Below are positions 18,374 to 26,615 of a DNA stretch of 64,000 nt, one piece after another. The stretch is taken from positions 1-64,000 of the forward strand of contig NZ_JALNUR010000016.1 in the NCBI RefSeq assembly GCF_026540895.1, written 5' to 3'. A program made the translations under genes and the position numbers. Each line of letters begins with the position of its first letter. Positions within the stretch are counted from its first letter, which is position 1. This DNA comes from Sphingomonas sp. GM_Shp_1 (GTDB lineage: Bacteria > Pseudomonadota > Alphaproteobacteria > Sphingomonadales > Sphingomonadaceae). A model generated the notes under the pieces. It did not search any database and was not told where the DNA came from. It was given only the letters and a program-made list of their open reading frames with translations.

Positions 18374-19047
18374 TGGCGATTCTCTGGAAAATCGGCGCGG
18401 GGTTGCTGGCCCTCGGCGCGATCACGGCGAGCGGGCGACACTGGGCGACGCATTGGCAGCCCGCGACAGAGCATTATCCGTTGCAGGGCATCGATCTCCC
18501 CGAAAATCCGCCCGCGGTGGAATGGCGCACCTTGCGCGCCAATGGGGCCGACTTCGCCTATCTCGTCGCGACATCGGGTGCCGATCGGCGCGACGCGGCG
18601 TTCGAGGCGAATTGGGCCGCCCTACCGGAGGCGGGGATGCGGCGCGGGGCGATCCATATCTACTCGTTGTGCCAGCCCGCCGCCGCGCAGGCGGATGCGT
18701 TCAACATCTTCGTGCCGCGCGCTGGGGATGCGCTGCCCGCCGCCATCGACCTGTCCTATCATGGCGACTGCACCGCCCGGCCCGACCGCGCGACCCTTAT
18801 CGCCGACCTGACCCGCTTCGTGACGATGGTGGAGACGCATACGGCCAAGCCCGTGATGCTGCGCGTCTCCAAGGCGTTCGAGTCGGATTATGCCATCACC
18901 GCCGCCCTGCCCCGCCCCGTCTGGGCGGTCGGCAACATGCTGAAACCCGATTACGCCGCCCGCCCCTGGCGCATGTGGCGCGCCAGCGATTTCCGCCGGG
19001 TCGAGGGGGTGGAAGGCCCCGTCAATTGGGACGTCGTCACGCCATGA
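18373..19047 (+). CDS. GH25 lysozyme-like protein, catalytic Glu apparently lost
   Basis: A 224-residue protein with an N-terminal membrane anchor or signal (WKIGAGLLALGAITA), then a glycoside hydrolase 25-like TIM barrel: YPLQGIDLPENP at strand 1, FAYLVATSGADRRD, FEANWAALPEAGMRRGAIHIY and VWAVGNML. GH25 muramidases use a D-x-E pair on strand 4; here the equivalent segment reads AAIDLSYHGDC, with Ser in place of Glu. It may therefore be a binding protein or inactive. It sits between UPF0262 and cdd with overlaps on both sides (1 nt and 4 nt). Fold assignment is good; activity doubtful. Confidence 0.75.
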   Translation: MAILWKIGAGLLALGAITASGRHWATHWQPATEHYPLQGIDLPENPPAVEWRTLRANGADFAYLVATSGADRRDAAFEANWAALPEAGMRRGAIHIYSLCQPAAAQADAFNIFVPRAGDALPAAIDLSYHGDCTARPDRATLIADLTRFVTMVETHTAKPVMLRVSKAFESDYAITAALPRPVWAVGNMLKPDYAARPWRMWRASDFRRVEGVEGPVNWDVVTP

Positions 19048-19508
19048 ATGCCACCGATCCGAATGCCCTGCCCAATTCGCTGATCGCCGCCGCCCGCGCC
19101 GCCGCGCGCCATGCCCATGCGCCTTATAGCCGTTTCGCGGTCGGTGCTGCGCTGTTAATGGAGGACGGCTCGGTCATCACCGGCGCGAATTTCGAGAATG
19201 CCAGCTACGGCCTGTCGCTTTGTGCCGAAACGGTCGCGATCGCCACCGCCTCCGCCGCCGGGCGTCTGCGCGAGATCGTCGCGATCGGGGTGATCGGCGG
19301 TGCGATGGACGCGGAAGGCGTTCCGACCGGAAACACCCCGGTCAGCCCCTGCGGCCGCTGCCGCCAGGTCATCAACGAGGCCGCCCAGATGGGCGGTCGC
19401 GACCTGCCCGTGCATTGCGGCGCGGCGGAGGGCGATGCGGTGCGGACCTATCGTTTGTCGGAATTGCTGCCGGATGCGTTTGGTCCGGCGGATTTGGGGA
19501 TCGGCTGA
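19044..19508 (+). CDS. cdd: Cytidine deaminase
   Basis: A 154-residue zinc enzyme that deaminates cytidine and deoxycytidine to uridine forms in pyrimidine salvage. The N-terminal substrate region YSRFAVGAALL, ANFENASYGLSLCAETVAI (zinc Cys and catalytic Glu of the CAE motif) and the second zinc motif PCGRCRQV are all present. Size fits the tetrameric class. It overlaps the GH25-like gene by 4 nt (ATGA) and is the last gene of the operon; repeats follow. Confidence 0.95.
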   Translation: MNATDPNALPNSLIAAARAAARHAHAPYSRFAVGAALLMEDGSVITGANFENASYGLSLCAETVAIATASAAGRLREIVAIGVIGGAMDAEGVPTGNTPVSPCGRCRQVINEAAQMGGRDLPVHCGAAEGDAVRTYRLSELLPDAFGPADLGIG

Positions 19509-19513
19509 TTTTC

Positions 19514-19700
19514 TCGCGCGAAGGCGCGAAGACACGAAGATTTTGTTCGCGCGGAGGCGCGGAGACGCGGAGGAGGTTGTCGTCCTCAGTGAGGAGCCAC
19601 CGTTGATGACCACGAGGCGCGACACCTCCGCGTTCTCCGCGCCTCCGCGCGAACATCAATCTTCTTCAAAAATCATCGCGTCTTCGCGGCTTCGCGTGAA
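19514..19700. repeat. Family B nested inverted repeat (locus 1)
   Basis: A long imperfect palindrome downstream of cdd. The outer arms are CGCGAAGGCGCGAAGACACG (from 19517) and CGCGTCTTCGCGGCTTCGCG (to about 19696). The inner arms are TTCGCGCGGAGGCGCGGAGA (from 19546) and TCTCCGCGCCTCCGCGCGAA (to about 19652). The roughly 50-nt centre is unique. The same two-module layout recurs at 38.3-38.6 kb and, partly, at 51.5-51.65 kb. No gene is visible here. Confidence 0.85.
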
Positions 19701-19705
19701 CAATA

Positions 19706-20485
19706 TCACGCCCCCGGCACCTCCCCTCGCGCCTTCATCGCCGCGCCCGCCGCCTGGATGAACTGCCAGACCTCGGACGAAAAACCGGGATCGGCCTGCC
19801 CATCCCATTCCGCTCGATTCTGGTGCAGCCGGGCAGCCCCCGCCCGCATCTCCGGCGACGCCACCGCATGGAACGGCGCAAGCAGAGCCTGCCATTCGCG
19901 AACGAACCCCCGCGCCGCTTCCGAATCCGGTTCCATCGGCAGCGCCGCCGCGATCCGCTGGCCCAGATCGGCCCATTGCGCCTGATAGGCGTCCTGGTCG
20001 AAATCCGGCCCCAGCCCCTCCATGCGCTCCGCCCAATGCGCCTGTTCCTCCTCGGAGAAATGGCGGTCCACCACCGATTTCCATTGTGCCGTCGTCATCG
20101 CATTCCCTTGTCGAATCAGCGAGCAGAGGGTCGCGACGTCGATGCGCTCGCCGGCATCGATGCGGGACTGAATGGATCGGAGCAGCGCGGCGGTTTCAGC
20201 CAGCGTCGCGCGCTCTGCCTCGACGACCCTGGCCTGGGCCGCGATCATCGGCCCCAACGCGGCGCTCGGCCGGTCGAGCATCCGCCCGATCGACGCCAGC
20301 GTGAAGCCCGCCCGCTTGAGCGCGACGATCGCGTGCAGCCGCTCCAACTCGCCCGCGCCGAAGATCCGCCGCCCGCCTTCGCTGCGCAGCGGCCGGATCA
20401 GCCCGCGCGCCTCGTAGAAGCGCAGCGCCCGGCTGCTGAGCCCCGTCGCGCGGGCGATCTCGGCAATGTCGAACATGGTCGTCAT
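19706..20485 (-). CDS. MerR-family regulator with TipAS-type ligand domain
   Basis: A 259-residue transcription factor. The N-terminal MerR winged helix reads [26 protein letters not shown] with the RRI wing, followed by a coiled dimerisation helix (about residues 75-120). The C-terminal half ([20 protein letters not shown]...) is a TipAS-like antibiotic or thiopeptide recognition domain; in TipA this domain binds ligands covalently. It is monocistronic, with a palindrome just upstream that may be its own operator. No efflux gene is adjacent, so its regulon is unknown. Confidence 0.88.
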   Translation of the reverse strand: MTTMFDIAEIARATGLSSRALRFYEARGLIRPLRSEGGRRIFGAGELERLHAIVALKRAGFTLASIGRMLDRPSAALGPMIAAQARVVEAERATLAETAALLRSIQSRIDAGERIDVATLCSLIRQGNAMTTAQWKSVVDRHFSEEEQAHWAERMEGLGPDFDQDAYQAQWADLGQRIAAALPMEPDSEAARGFVREWQALLAPFHAVASPEMRAGAARLHQNRAEWDGQADPGFSSEVWQFIQAAGAAMKARGEVPGA

Positions 20486-20501
20486 GGGGGCACCGTACCG
20501 C

Positions 20502-20516
20502 TTGACGCAACGTCAA
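20502..20516. promoter_or_regulatory. Palindromic putative MerR operator
   Basis: TTGACG and CGTCAA flank a 3-nt centre, giving a perfect dyad 17 nt upstream of the merR start codon and 81 nt upstream of the dcd start. MerR proteins bind dyads of this form between -35 and -10 elements and the regulator often controls itself. Assignment is by position only. Confidence 0.5.
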
Positions 20517-20596
20517 CCGCAAGCCCCTTTTTACGGTTGCGGCTTGCCCTGCCCGCCCGATCCGGCGATGAGCGGCGCATATCAAGGGGAATGAAG

Positions 20597-21151
20597 ATGT
20601 CGATCCTGTCCGACCGCTGGATTCGCGAAGCCGCGCAGACTCAAGGGATGATCGAACCCTTTGTCGAGAACCAGCGCCGTGACGGCTGCATCAGCTATGG
20701 CCTGTCTTCCTATGGCTATGACGCGCGGGTGGCAGACGAGTTCAAGATCTTCACCAATGTCGACAGCGCGGTGGTCGACCCGAAGGACTTCGCGTCGAAC
20801 AGCTTCGTCGATCGCAAGACCGATGTCTGCATCATCCCGCCCAACAGCTTTGCCCTGGCGCGGACGGTCGAATATTTCCGGGTGCCGCGCGACGTGCTGG
20901 TCATCTGCCTGGGCAAGTCGACCTATGCCCGGTGCGGGATCATCGTGAACGTCACGCCGCTGGAGCCGGGTTGGGAGGGGCATGTGACGCTGGAGTTTTC
21001 CAACACCACCCCGCTGCCCGCCAAGATCTACGCCAATGAGGGCGCATGCCAGTTCCTGTTCCTGAAGGGCAATGAGCCCTGCGAGACCAGCTATGCCGAC
21101 CGGGCGGGCAAATATATGGGCCAGCGCGGGGTGACCTTGCCACGCTTGTGA
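20597..21151 (+). CDS. dcd: dCTP deaminase
   Basis: A 184-residue trimeric enzyme that converts dCTP to dUTP, feeding dTTP synthesis. [13 protein letters not shown] opens the protein, and [35 protein letters not shown] (catalytic Glu) and [15 protein letters not shown] follow as in the family. ATG 20597 is chosen over ATG 20591 because AAGGGG lies 7 nt upstream of it and 184 residues is the canonical length. Divergent from the MerR gene. Confidence 0.95.
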   Translation: MSILSDRWIREAAQTQGMIEPFVENQRRDGCISYGLSSYGYDARVADEFKIFTNVDSAVVDPKDFASNSFVDRKTDVCIIPPNSFALARTVEYFRVPRDVLVICLGKSTYARCGIIVNVTPLEPGWEGHVTLEFSNTTPLPAKIYANEGACQFLFLKGNEPCETSYADRAGKYMGQRGVTLPRL

Positions 21152-21383
21152 CGTCAGAGCGAACCGGCATTCCATCGCTGAGAGGGCCGAAGGCCTGACG
21201 GAGAGGTGTCCCCCTCTCGATAATGACCGCCTCTATTCAGCCGAAGCGTCGCGCCCCCCTATCAGGGGCGAGAAGCGGGGCGAACTCCGGTGTCTGGCGA
21301 CTATGGGTGCACGCCATACCGTCGAAAGCCGTGCAACCTGTCGGCAAGTCCAGACGCGACGCGCCTGGACCTGCCTTTCGGCT

Positions 21384-21743
21384 TTAACGCGCCGCGATCG
21401 TCTGCGGCAAATGGCGCAGGCCCGTGCGGGCGACGGTATGCGACGACAGGATCGCGCCCGAGGGCATGTCCATCGCGATCGGCTTTTCCTGGAGCACCGA
21501 ATCATACAGCGCGCGCGCTTCGGCGGCGCGCCCCGTCTTGGCATAGACGGCGGCGAGGTTGAGCATCAACTCGGGGCTGTCCGGGCTGGCGCGACGCTCT
21601 TCGAGCAAGGTGCGCTCGGCGGCCAGGAAATTCCCGGCGGCAATCTCGTGAAACCCCGTGCGCTGCGGCCAGGAATCCTGGGCCATGGCCGGGGCTGCCA
21701 TGCCCGCCGCCGCCACAAGCAAAACCGAAACGACTCCGCGCAT
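21384..21743 (-). CDS. Small secreted TPR-like protein
   Basis: A 119-residue product with a signal peptide (ending APAMAQD) and one to two tetratricopeptide-like helices: GNFLAAERTLLEERRASPDS and LMLNLAAVYAKTGRAAEARALYDSVL. It is probably periplasmic and protein-binding. ATG 21743 is preferred because AGGAG sits 7 nt upstream; an in-frame GTG lies at 21764. The gap 21152-21383 before it, downstream of dcd, holds no gene that I can support. Confidence 0.75.
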   Translation of the reverse strand: MRGVVSVLLVAAAGMAAPAMAQDSWPQRTGFHEIAAGNFLAAERTLLEERRASPDSPELMLNLAAVYAKTGRAAEARALYDSVLQEKPIAMDMPSGAILSSHTVARTGLRHLPQTIAAR

Positions 21744-22053
21744 CTCAATTCTCCTATGTTTCACTTTTATGACGTTACGTTGTCATTTTTGTGAAACGTA
21801 CGCAAGAGGTGAAAGATGCGCCGTTTCGGAACGGATGATGTGCGGTGGAGGAGTTCGGGCTTCGGCACCCCGACAGGGAGGGCAGGAGAGGCATAAGGGT
21901 TTACCGATCCCACGGGAGGGTTCGAACAGGGTAGCGTCGGCTAAGGATCGCTCCGGCAAGGAAAAAATGCCGCTTCTGCGGGTAATCGCGCTGCGATAAC
22001 TGGGTGCACTCTCATCATCGCGGAGATCGAAAGCGGGTCCGGGCGGGACGTGG

Positions 22054-22178
22054 CCTTCGACTTCGCTCAGGCTGAACGGGCCGGGGAAGTTGCGCGCTTT
22101 CGGTATGCGGGGCGACGTGAAGGAAGTGGACGAAGGAACAGCCACCCGAACGCCGTTCAGCCTGAGCGAAGTCGAAGG
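22054..22178. repeat. Family A inverted repeat pair (locus 2)
   Basis: A forward copy (core CTTCGCTCAGGCTGAACGG, 22054-22079) and a reverse copy (CCGTTCAGCCTGAGCGAAG, 22153-22178) face each other over about 74 nt and could fold into one hairpin. They sit downstream of the exbD terminator. Confidence 0.85.
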
Positions 22179-22211
22179 CCACGGGAATCCCTCTCATCCC
22201 CCCGGCCAACG

Positions 22212-22240
22212 AAAAAGGGCGGCCTCCGTAGAGACCGCCC
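22212..22240 (-). terminator. Rho-independent terminator of the tonB-exb operon
   Basis: On the minus strand a GGGCGG / CCGCCC stem is followed by TTTTT (22212-22216), 29 nt after the last exbD stop. This is a classical intrinsic terminator. Confidence 0.8.
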
Positions 22241-22268
22241 CATTCCGTCCGACACTGATCGCAGAGGA

Positions 22269-22694
22269 TCAGAAGTCGTTGCGATACTGTTCGTTGCCGA
22301 TGAAGCCGAGCTTGCTGACCGCCGAGCGCTTGATGACCGCCAGGGTTTCGTCGACCTTGGCGTATTTGGCGTCCGGGGCGGGCTGGAAGTGCAATTCCGG
22401 CTCGGGATTCATGGCAGCGGTCTGATCCAGAAACTGGCGCAGCGTGACTTCGTCGACCGGCGCACCGTTCCAGGTGACCGTGCCGGCGGCGTCGATGCCG
22501 ACCTTGTTCTTTTCGCTGTTCACCTGCGGCTGGTTTCTCGGAGAGTTGACCGGAAGGTCGACCTTCACCGCGTGAGTCTGGATCGGGATGGTGATGATGA
22601 ACATGATGAGGAGCACGAGCATGACGTCGATCAACGGCGTCGTGTTCATGTCCATCATCGGCTCGCCATCATCGGATCCGGCGCTCATTGCCAT
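22269..22694 (-). CDS. exbD: ExbD/TolR biopolymer transport protein (second copy)
   Basis: A 141-residue inner-membrane protein with one TM helix (PLIDVMLVLLIMFIITIP) containing the proton-path Asp of ExbD, and a periplasmic domain of about 100 residues. It works with ExbB to couple the proton gradient to TonB. It differs clearly from the upstream exbD copy in the periplasmic part. Last gene of the cluster, followed by a terminator. ATG 22694 has AGGAG about 10 nt upstream; an internal ATG at 22688 is also possible. Confidence 0.92.
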   Translation of the reverse strand: MAMSAGSDDGEPMMDMNTTPLIDVMLVLLIMFIITIPIQTHAVKVDLPVNSPRNQPQVNSEKNKVGIDAAGTVTWNGAPVDEVTLRQFLDQTAAMNPEPELHFQPAPDAKYAKVDETLAVIKRSAVSKLGFIGNEQYRNDF

Positions 22695-22728
22695 GGCGTG
22701 CTAACTCCTATCGTGTCCGCCGCGTCGA

Positions 22729-23202
22729 TCAGACGCGCGGGTTGCCGCCGGGGGGCGGCTCGGAGATGAAGCCGACACGGGCGAAACCGGCCTGCTGCAT
22801 CGTGTAGATGGTGCCGCCGATGCACCGGTACGGCGTGTTCACGTCGCCACGGATATGCGCCTCGGGCAGCGAGTCCGGGGTGATGTTGGCACCCAGACGC
22901 TCGACTTCGGCCTTCAGCTTTTCGACCGCGCGGGTGCGCAGTTCGTCCGACGTCACCGGAGTCAGGTTCCAGTACACCTTGCACTGGCCATTCTCGCTGG
23001 TGACCGAAAGCGACACGTTCTCCGGCTTCGTCGTCGTCGGATCGAAGCGGACGTTCGGCAGCTTCAGCGGAACGGTCTGAATCACGACCGGAACCGCGAT
23101 CAGGAAGATGATGAGGAGCACCAGCATGACGTCCACGAGGGGCGTCGTGTTGATCTCCGACATCGGTTTCTCGGCGGAGTCACCGCCAACGCTCATCGCC
23201 AT
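22729..23202 (-). CDS. exbD: ExbD/TolR biopolymer transport protein (first copy)
   Basis: A 157-residue inner-membrane protein with the same TM helix (NTTPLVDVMLVLLIIFLIAV) and critical Asp. Its periplasmic domain has two Cys (ENGQCKVYWN and TPYRCIGGTIY) that could form a disulfide; the other copy lacks them. It lies between exbB and the second exbD, 34 nt from the latter. Two different ExbD subunits may form a mixed dimer or serve different TonB-receptor sets. Confidence 0.92.
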   Translation of the reverse strand: MAMSVGGDSAEKPMSEINTTPLVDVMLVLLIIFLIAVPVVIQTVPLKLPNVRFDPTTTKPENVSLSVTSENGQCKVYWNLTPVTSDELRTRAVEKLKAEVERLGANITPDSLPEAHIRGDVNTPYRCIGGTIYTMQQAGFARVGFISEPPPGGNPRV

Positions 23203-23300
23203 GAGAGAGCTATCCTATCCATGCATTCTTGCGCCGCCCTGACGGGTGGCGGGGGGTGGCGGGGCCGTGTCCCGAAGGATCGGTCCCCGCCCCCTTAGGC

Positions 23301-24101
23301 TCAGGCGCGGGTCTGAACGCCACCGGCCTGGCCGGCGGTCGTGGTCGCCGGGGTCGCCTTGACGGCGGTCGGCTTGGCAGCGGCGCCCGAAGCGATCGCG
23401 GGACGAACCGCACCGTTCGAGGCCAGGAAGCCCAGCACGTCGTTCGAGAAGGACGACAGGTCTTCCGCGATGCCCTTGTTACGACGCTGCAGCCAGTTGA
23501 AGGCAAGCACGGCCGGAACCGCGACGACCAGACCCAGAGCGGTCATGATGAGCGCTTCACCGACCGGACCGGCGACGGCGTCGATCGACGCCTGGCCCGA
23601 CGAGCCAATCTTGATGAGCGCGCGGTAGATGCCGATAACGGTACCGAACAGACCGATGAACGGCGCGGTCGCACCAACGGTCGCGAGGAAGGCGAGACCG
23701 CCGCCCAGCTTCGAGTTGATCGCGGCTTCCGAACGCGCCAGCGAGCCGTGCAGCCAGTCATGCGCCTCGACCGGATCGGTCAGCTTCGAGTGCTGGTCCT
23801 GCGCGGCCAGACCGTCGTCGACGATCTGCTTGTAGGCCGAGTTCTTCTCGAGCTTGGCCGAACCCTCGCGCAGCGAGTTCGACGACCAGAAGCCCTGACG
23901 AACGCGCTTCGCCTGGTTGATGATCTTCTGCTGCTCGAACAGCTTCGAGAACAGGATGTAGAAGGAGACGATCGACATCAAGCAGAGGATGGTGAACACC
24001 GACTGCGAGATGAGGCCGCCTTCCTTCAGGGCCTGGCCGAGACCGTAGGGATTTTCGGCACCGGCCGCTGCGCCGCCCGCGGCGAGGATGGTGGTGAGCA
24101 T
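23301..24101 (-). CDS. exbB: MotA/TolQ/ExbB proton-channel protein
   Basis: A 266-residue inner-membrane protein with three expected TM helices: near residues 30-52 (SVFTILCLMSIVSFYILF), about 140-165 (GLAFLATVGATAPFIGLFG) and about 185-205 (ALIMTALGLVVAVPAVLAF). The conserved TVGATAPFIGLFGTV block marks the family. A low-complexity Ala/Thr tail of about 40 residues ends the protein. It forms the channel with ExbD that energises TonB. Gene order tonB-exbB-exbD-exbD on one strand supports ExbB rather than TolQ. Confidence 0.93.
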   Translation of the reverse strand: MLTTILAAGGAAAGAENPYGLGQALKEGGLISQSVFTILCLMSIVSFYILFSKLFEQQKIINQAKRVRQGFWSSNSLREGSAKLEKNSAYKQIVDDGLAAQDQHSKLTDPVEAHDWLHGSLARSEAAINSKLGGGLAFLATVGATAPFIGLFGTVIGIYRALIKIGSSGQASIDAVAGPVGEALIMTALGLVVAVPAVLAFNWLQRRNKGIAEDLSSFSNDVLGFLASNGAVRPAIASGAAAKPTAVKATPATTTAGQAGGVQTRA

Positions 24102-24152
24102 GGTTGGTTAGGTCCTCTGACTAAAGCGTTGGGTTTGATCGGCTTTTAGCCG

Positions 24153-24743
24153 TTATTCCTGTGGCAGCTGCCAACGGATGTTAAGCGTATAGGACGAGGC
24201 GACCGGATTGCCGCCGGCGTCCTGCGCCGGGGTAAAGCGGACACGCGCCTTCGAAATGCGACACGTCGCATCGTCCAGGGCCCGGTTGCCGCTGCTCGAC
24301 AGGATCGAACAGTCGGTGACGCGCCCGTCGGTGCCGATCGACAGCTTGGCCGACACGCGACCTTCCGCGCCTTCGCGCTGGGCCGAGGGCGGATAGGCGT
24401 CGGGACCGAAATACTGGCCCGGATTACCGCGCAGACCGGCCGCCTTCGACACCGCGGGCGGCGCCGGCGGAGCGGGAGGAGACGGCGGCGCAGGCGGGGC
24501 CGGCGGAGCCGTGGGCTGGCTGAGCGGGATGACCGACGTCGTCGTGACGGCGGGTGCGGGCACCGGCAGCTGCACGATCGGCGGCGCTTCCACGTTGAAC
24601 GTGTCGAGCTTTTCGGTGGCCTTCTTCACGTACTGGTAAGCCAGCCCCGTGACGAAGGCATAGCCCAGGGCAGCATGGATGAGCACGACGATAACGATCG
24701 CGACCACCTTGCCCCCGGACATCTTCTGGTCAGTATAGGCCAT
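24153..24743 (-). CDS. tonB: TonB energy-transducing protein
   Basis: A 196-residue protein anchored by one N-terminal helix (VVAIVIVVLIHAALGYAFV, with the His of TonB), a Pro-rich periplasm-spanning linker (PAPPAPPSPPAPPAPP) and a C-terminal TonB domain (GRVSAKLSIGTDGRVTDCSI, RVRFTPAQDAGG). It carries the ExbB/ExbD-derived energy to TonB-dependent receptors such as the two in this window. First gene of the cluster. The C-terminal domain has two Cys in SIL/ATC context that may pair. Confidence 0.93.
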   Translation of the reverse strand: MAYTDQKMSGGKVVAIVIVVLIHAALGYAFVTGLAYQYVKKATEKLDTFNVEAPPIVQLPVPAPAVTTTSVIPLSQPTAPPAPPAPPSPPAPPAPPAVSKAAGLRGNPGQYFGPDAYPPSAQREGAEGRVSAKLSIGTDGRVTDCSILSSSGNRALDDATCRISKARVRFTPAQDAGGNPVASSYTLNIRWQLPQE

Positions 24744-24958
24744 TCAGCAACGAAACTCCTCAGTCTGCCAGTTTCGCCTCGCCGTAGCGTGGGGACGTGG
24801 GAAACTCCTGCCATGCTCTTACGGCATACGGCAGAGGCTCGAACCCTATCGTGACGGCTGGCGCGGCGCAATCAGTTTGTCGGACGTAATAAACGTACAA
24901 CCGGGACGTGACGAAATTATTTCTGTACCGTTAATGCACGAAGGAGTAGCCCAAAGCG

Positions 24959-25852
24959 ATGAATCCGCTGTCCCACGCCATTCGCGCTTGCGTCTTGACG
25001 CTGGCGATCCCCACTTTCGTCACCCCCCTTTCCGCCCAAATCACGACCCGGCCGTCGGTGCGCGCCGGTGATTCGATGGTAGCGCAAACAGGACCCGGCT
25101 ATGCCGACCTTGCCGATCTGGTATTGTCCGCCCCGGTGATCGCGGACGTGACGATCCGGTCGGCCACCGCGATCAAGGGGGCCGAGGCCGTGGGCGTCGC
25201 GCCCGGGCATCAGCGTTTCTATGTCGAGGCCGATGTCGGCACGCTGATCCGCGGGGCGGGCGGGCTACCCGCGCGGGTCGGCTATCTCTTCGATGCCGCC
25301 ACCGATGCGCGGGGCCGGGCGCCCAAGCTGAAAAAGATGCGCGTCCTGATCTATGCGCGTCGCGTGCCCAATGCCGCCGATCAGCTCCAGCTCGTCGCCC
25401 CCGACGCGCAATTGCCCTGGGCACCCGATATCGAACAGCGCAGCCGCACCATCGCGCGCGACGCGCTGTCCCCGGACGCACCGCCGGTCATCACCGGCGT
25501 CGGCAATGCCTTTTACGTGGCGGGCAGCCTGCCGGGCGAGGGCGAGACGCAGATCTTCCTGACCACCGCCAACAACCGCCCCGTCTCGCTGTCGGTGCTG
25601 CGCCGTCCGGGAGAGGAGCGCCGCTATGCCGTGGCGTTGAGCGAGATCGTCGACGAATCCGCCGCGCCGCCCGCGCGCGATACGCTGCTCTGGTATCGCC
25701 TCGCCTGCGCCCTGCCGGAATCGCTGCCCGACCACAGCACCGCATCGCTGTCGCCCGAGGATGCCGAGGCGGCGCGCGACGATTATCGCTTCGTGCTGCA
25801 AAAGCTCGGCCCCTGCGGGCGCGAGCGTCAGATGCCGACCGCCAGCAACTGA
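24959..25852 (+). CDS. Secreted protein of unknown function
   Basis: A 297-residue protein with a signal peptide (cleavage expected after PLSAQ). It contains mostly beta-prone segments and no motif I recognise. There are two Cys: one in the YRLACALPES stretch and one near the C-terminus (KLGPCGRERQ), which could form a disulfide. A Shine-Dalgarno-like AAGGAG lies about 13 nt upstream of ATG 24959, farther than ideal. It is divergent from tonB and its 3' end overlaps the converging small gene by 25 nt. Likely a lineage-specific periplasmic protein. Confidence 0.75.
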   Translation: MNPLSHAIRACVLTLAIPTFVTPLSAQITTRPSVRAGDSMVAQTGPGYADLADLVLSAPVIADVTIRSATAIKGAEAVGVAPGHQRFYVEADVGTLIRGAGGLPARVGYLFDAATDARGRAPKLKKMRVLIYARRVPNAADQLQLVAPDAQLPWAPDIEQRSRTIARDALSPDAPPVITGVGNAFYVAGSLPGEGETQIFLTTANNRPVSLSVLRRPGEERRYAVALSEIVDESAAPPARDTLLWYRLACALPESLPDHSTASLSPEDAEAARDDYRFVLQKLGPCGRERQMPTASN

Positions 25853-26115
25853 CCCGTGACGGAACGCGCGGCGGCGAGATAGGCGACCGCCGCCGCGACC
25901 GCCTCATCCGACGCATCCGGCGACGGCACGACCGCATTGATCCGCGCGACCGGGGCGGCCTTGATGGCGAGCGGTGCGATCGCCGCCTCGACCATGGCCT
26001 GCGACACGGGATCGCGGCCCGGCGTCAGCACCAGCACCAGATCGACGCCCGGATAGGCGGCGACCGCGACCGACACGTCCGCCTCGGGCGCCAGATCGAC
26101 TCGCCGGGCCGCCAT
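25828..26115 (-). CDS. Small Rossmann-like protein, SDR C-terminus-like
   Basis: A 95-residue protein (VDLVLVLTPGRDPVS..., AVAYLAAARSVTGQLLAVGI). The C-terminus strongly resembles the last strand-helix-strand of short-chain dehydrogenases (...SVTGQ-hydrophobic-VDGG), but the NAD-binding Gly motif and the YxxxK catalytic pair are absent. It begins 5 nt after the folB stop, so it is cotranscribed with folB. It may be a decayed pteridine-type reductase or a free-standing small fold. No function assigned. Confidence 0.6.
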   Translation of the reverse strand: MAARRVDLAPEADVSVAVAAYPGVDLVLVLTPGRDPVSQAMVEAAIAPLAIKAAPVARINAVVPSPDASDEAVAAAVAYLAAARSVTGQLLAVGI

Positions 26116-26120
26116 GCCGG

Positions 26121-26489
26121 TCAGCGCCGGTGGCGGACCAGGGTGATGCCGATCGCCTCGCCTTCCTCGGCGATGGCCAGCTTGACGATCTTCACCTGTA
26201 CCCGGCGCACCCGCTTGTCCTGAAGGAAGAGCGTGTCGCAGATATGGTCGGCAACCCCCTCGATCAGCGTGAAATGCACGCCTTCGGGCAGCGCGGTCGC
26301 GGCATGTTTGAGGTCGAGATAATTCTTGGACTCGCTCAGCGGACTGTCGGGCGTGTACCGCGCCGGACAGTCGAGATCGACGGTCAGCGAGATGCGCAGC
26401 GGCTGCGGCAGATGGGTTTCCTCGGAGTAGATGCCGGTCAGCACCTGCACTTCGAGGTCGTGGACTTCGAGTTGAAGACGGTCTTCCAT
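26121..26489 (-). CDS. folB: Dihydroneopterin aldolase
   Basis: A 122-residue enzyme of folate synthesis that cleaves 7,8-dihydroneopterin to 6-hydroxymethyl-dihydropterin and glycolaldehyde. The family features are visible: EVHDLEVQVLTGIYSEET, the Tyr/Asp region YLDLKHAA, and FTLIEGVADHICDTL with the active-site Glu. A start at 26489 fits the normal 120-residue length and has GAGG 7 nt upstream; the frame is open to 26558. The adjacent small SDR-like gene is consistent with pteridine metabolism but proves nothing. Confidence 0.92.
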   Translation of the reverse strand: MEDRLQLEVHDLEVQVLTGIYSEETHLPQPLRISLTVDLDCPARYTPDSPLSESKNYLDLKHAATALPEGVHFTLIEGVADHICDTLFLQDKRVRRVQVKIVKLAIAEEGEAIGITLVRHRR

Positions 26490-26615
26490 GTCAGCGCCTC
26501 TAGCAGAGCGGGCGCGGATGGGAAGCATCGGGGGGAAAGCATAAGGGAAAGCTTGCATCCCCCCGCCGTCGCGCTAAGGGCGCGCGTCCCCTCCCCGCCA
26601 CCGGACCGCCGCCCC

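Larger units (their letters stand above)
21744..22268. other. Intergenic region without a gene
   Basis: About 525 nt between the TPR-like gene and the TonB cluster. No protein-like reading frame is visible on either strand. It contains a pair of family A repeats (22054-22178) and the terminator of the exbD operon; the left 300 nt hold nothing that I recognise beyond an AT-richer stretch near 21770-21800 that may carry the promoter of the TPR-like gene. Confidence 0.6.

Noticed and set aside
19514..19700. A CRISPR array or tandem repeat
   Set aside because: The repeats are inverted, not direct, and there are no evenly spaced units or cas genes.
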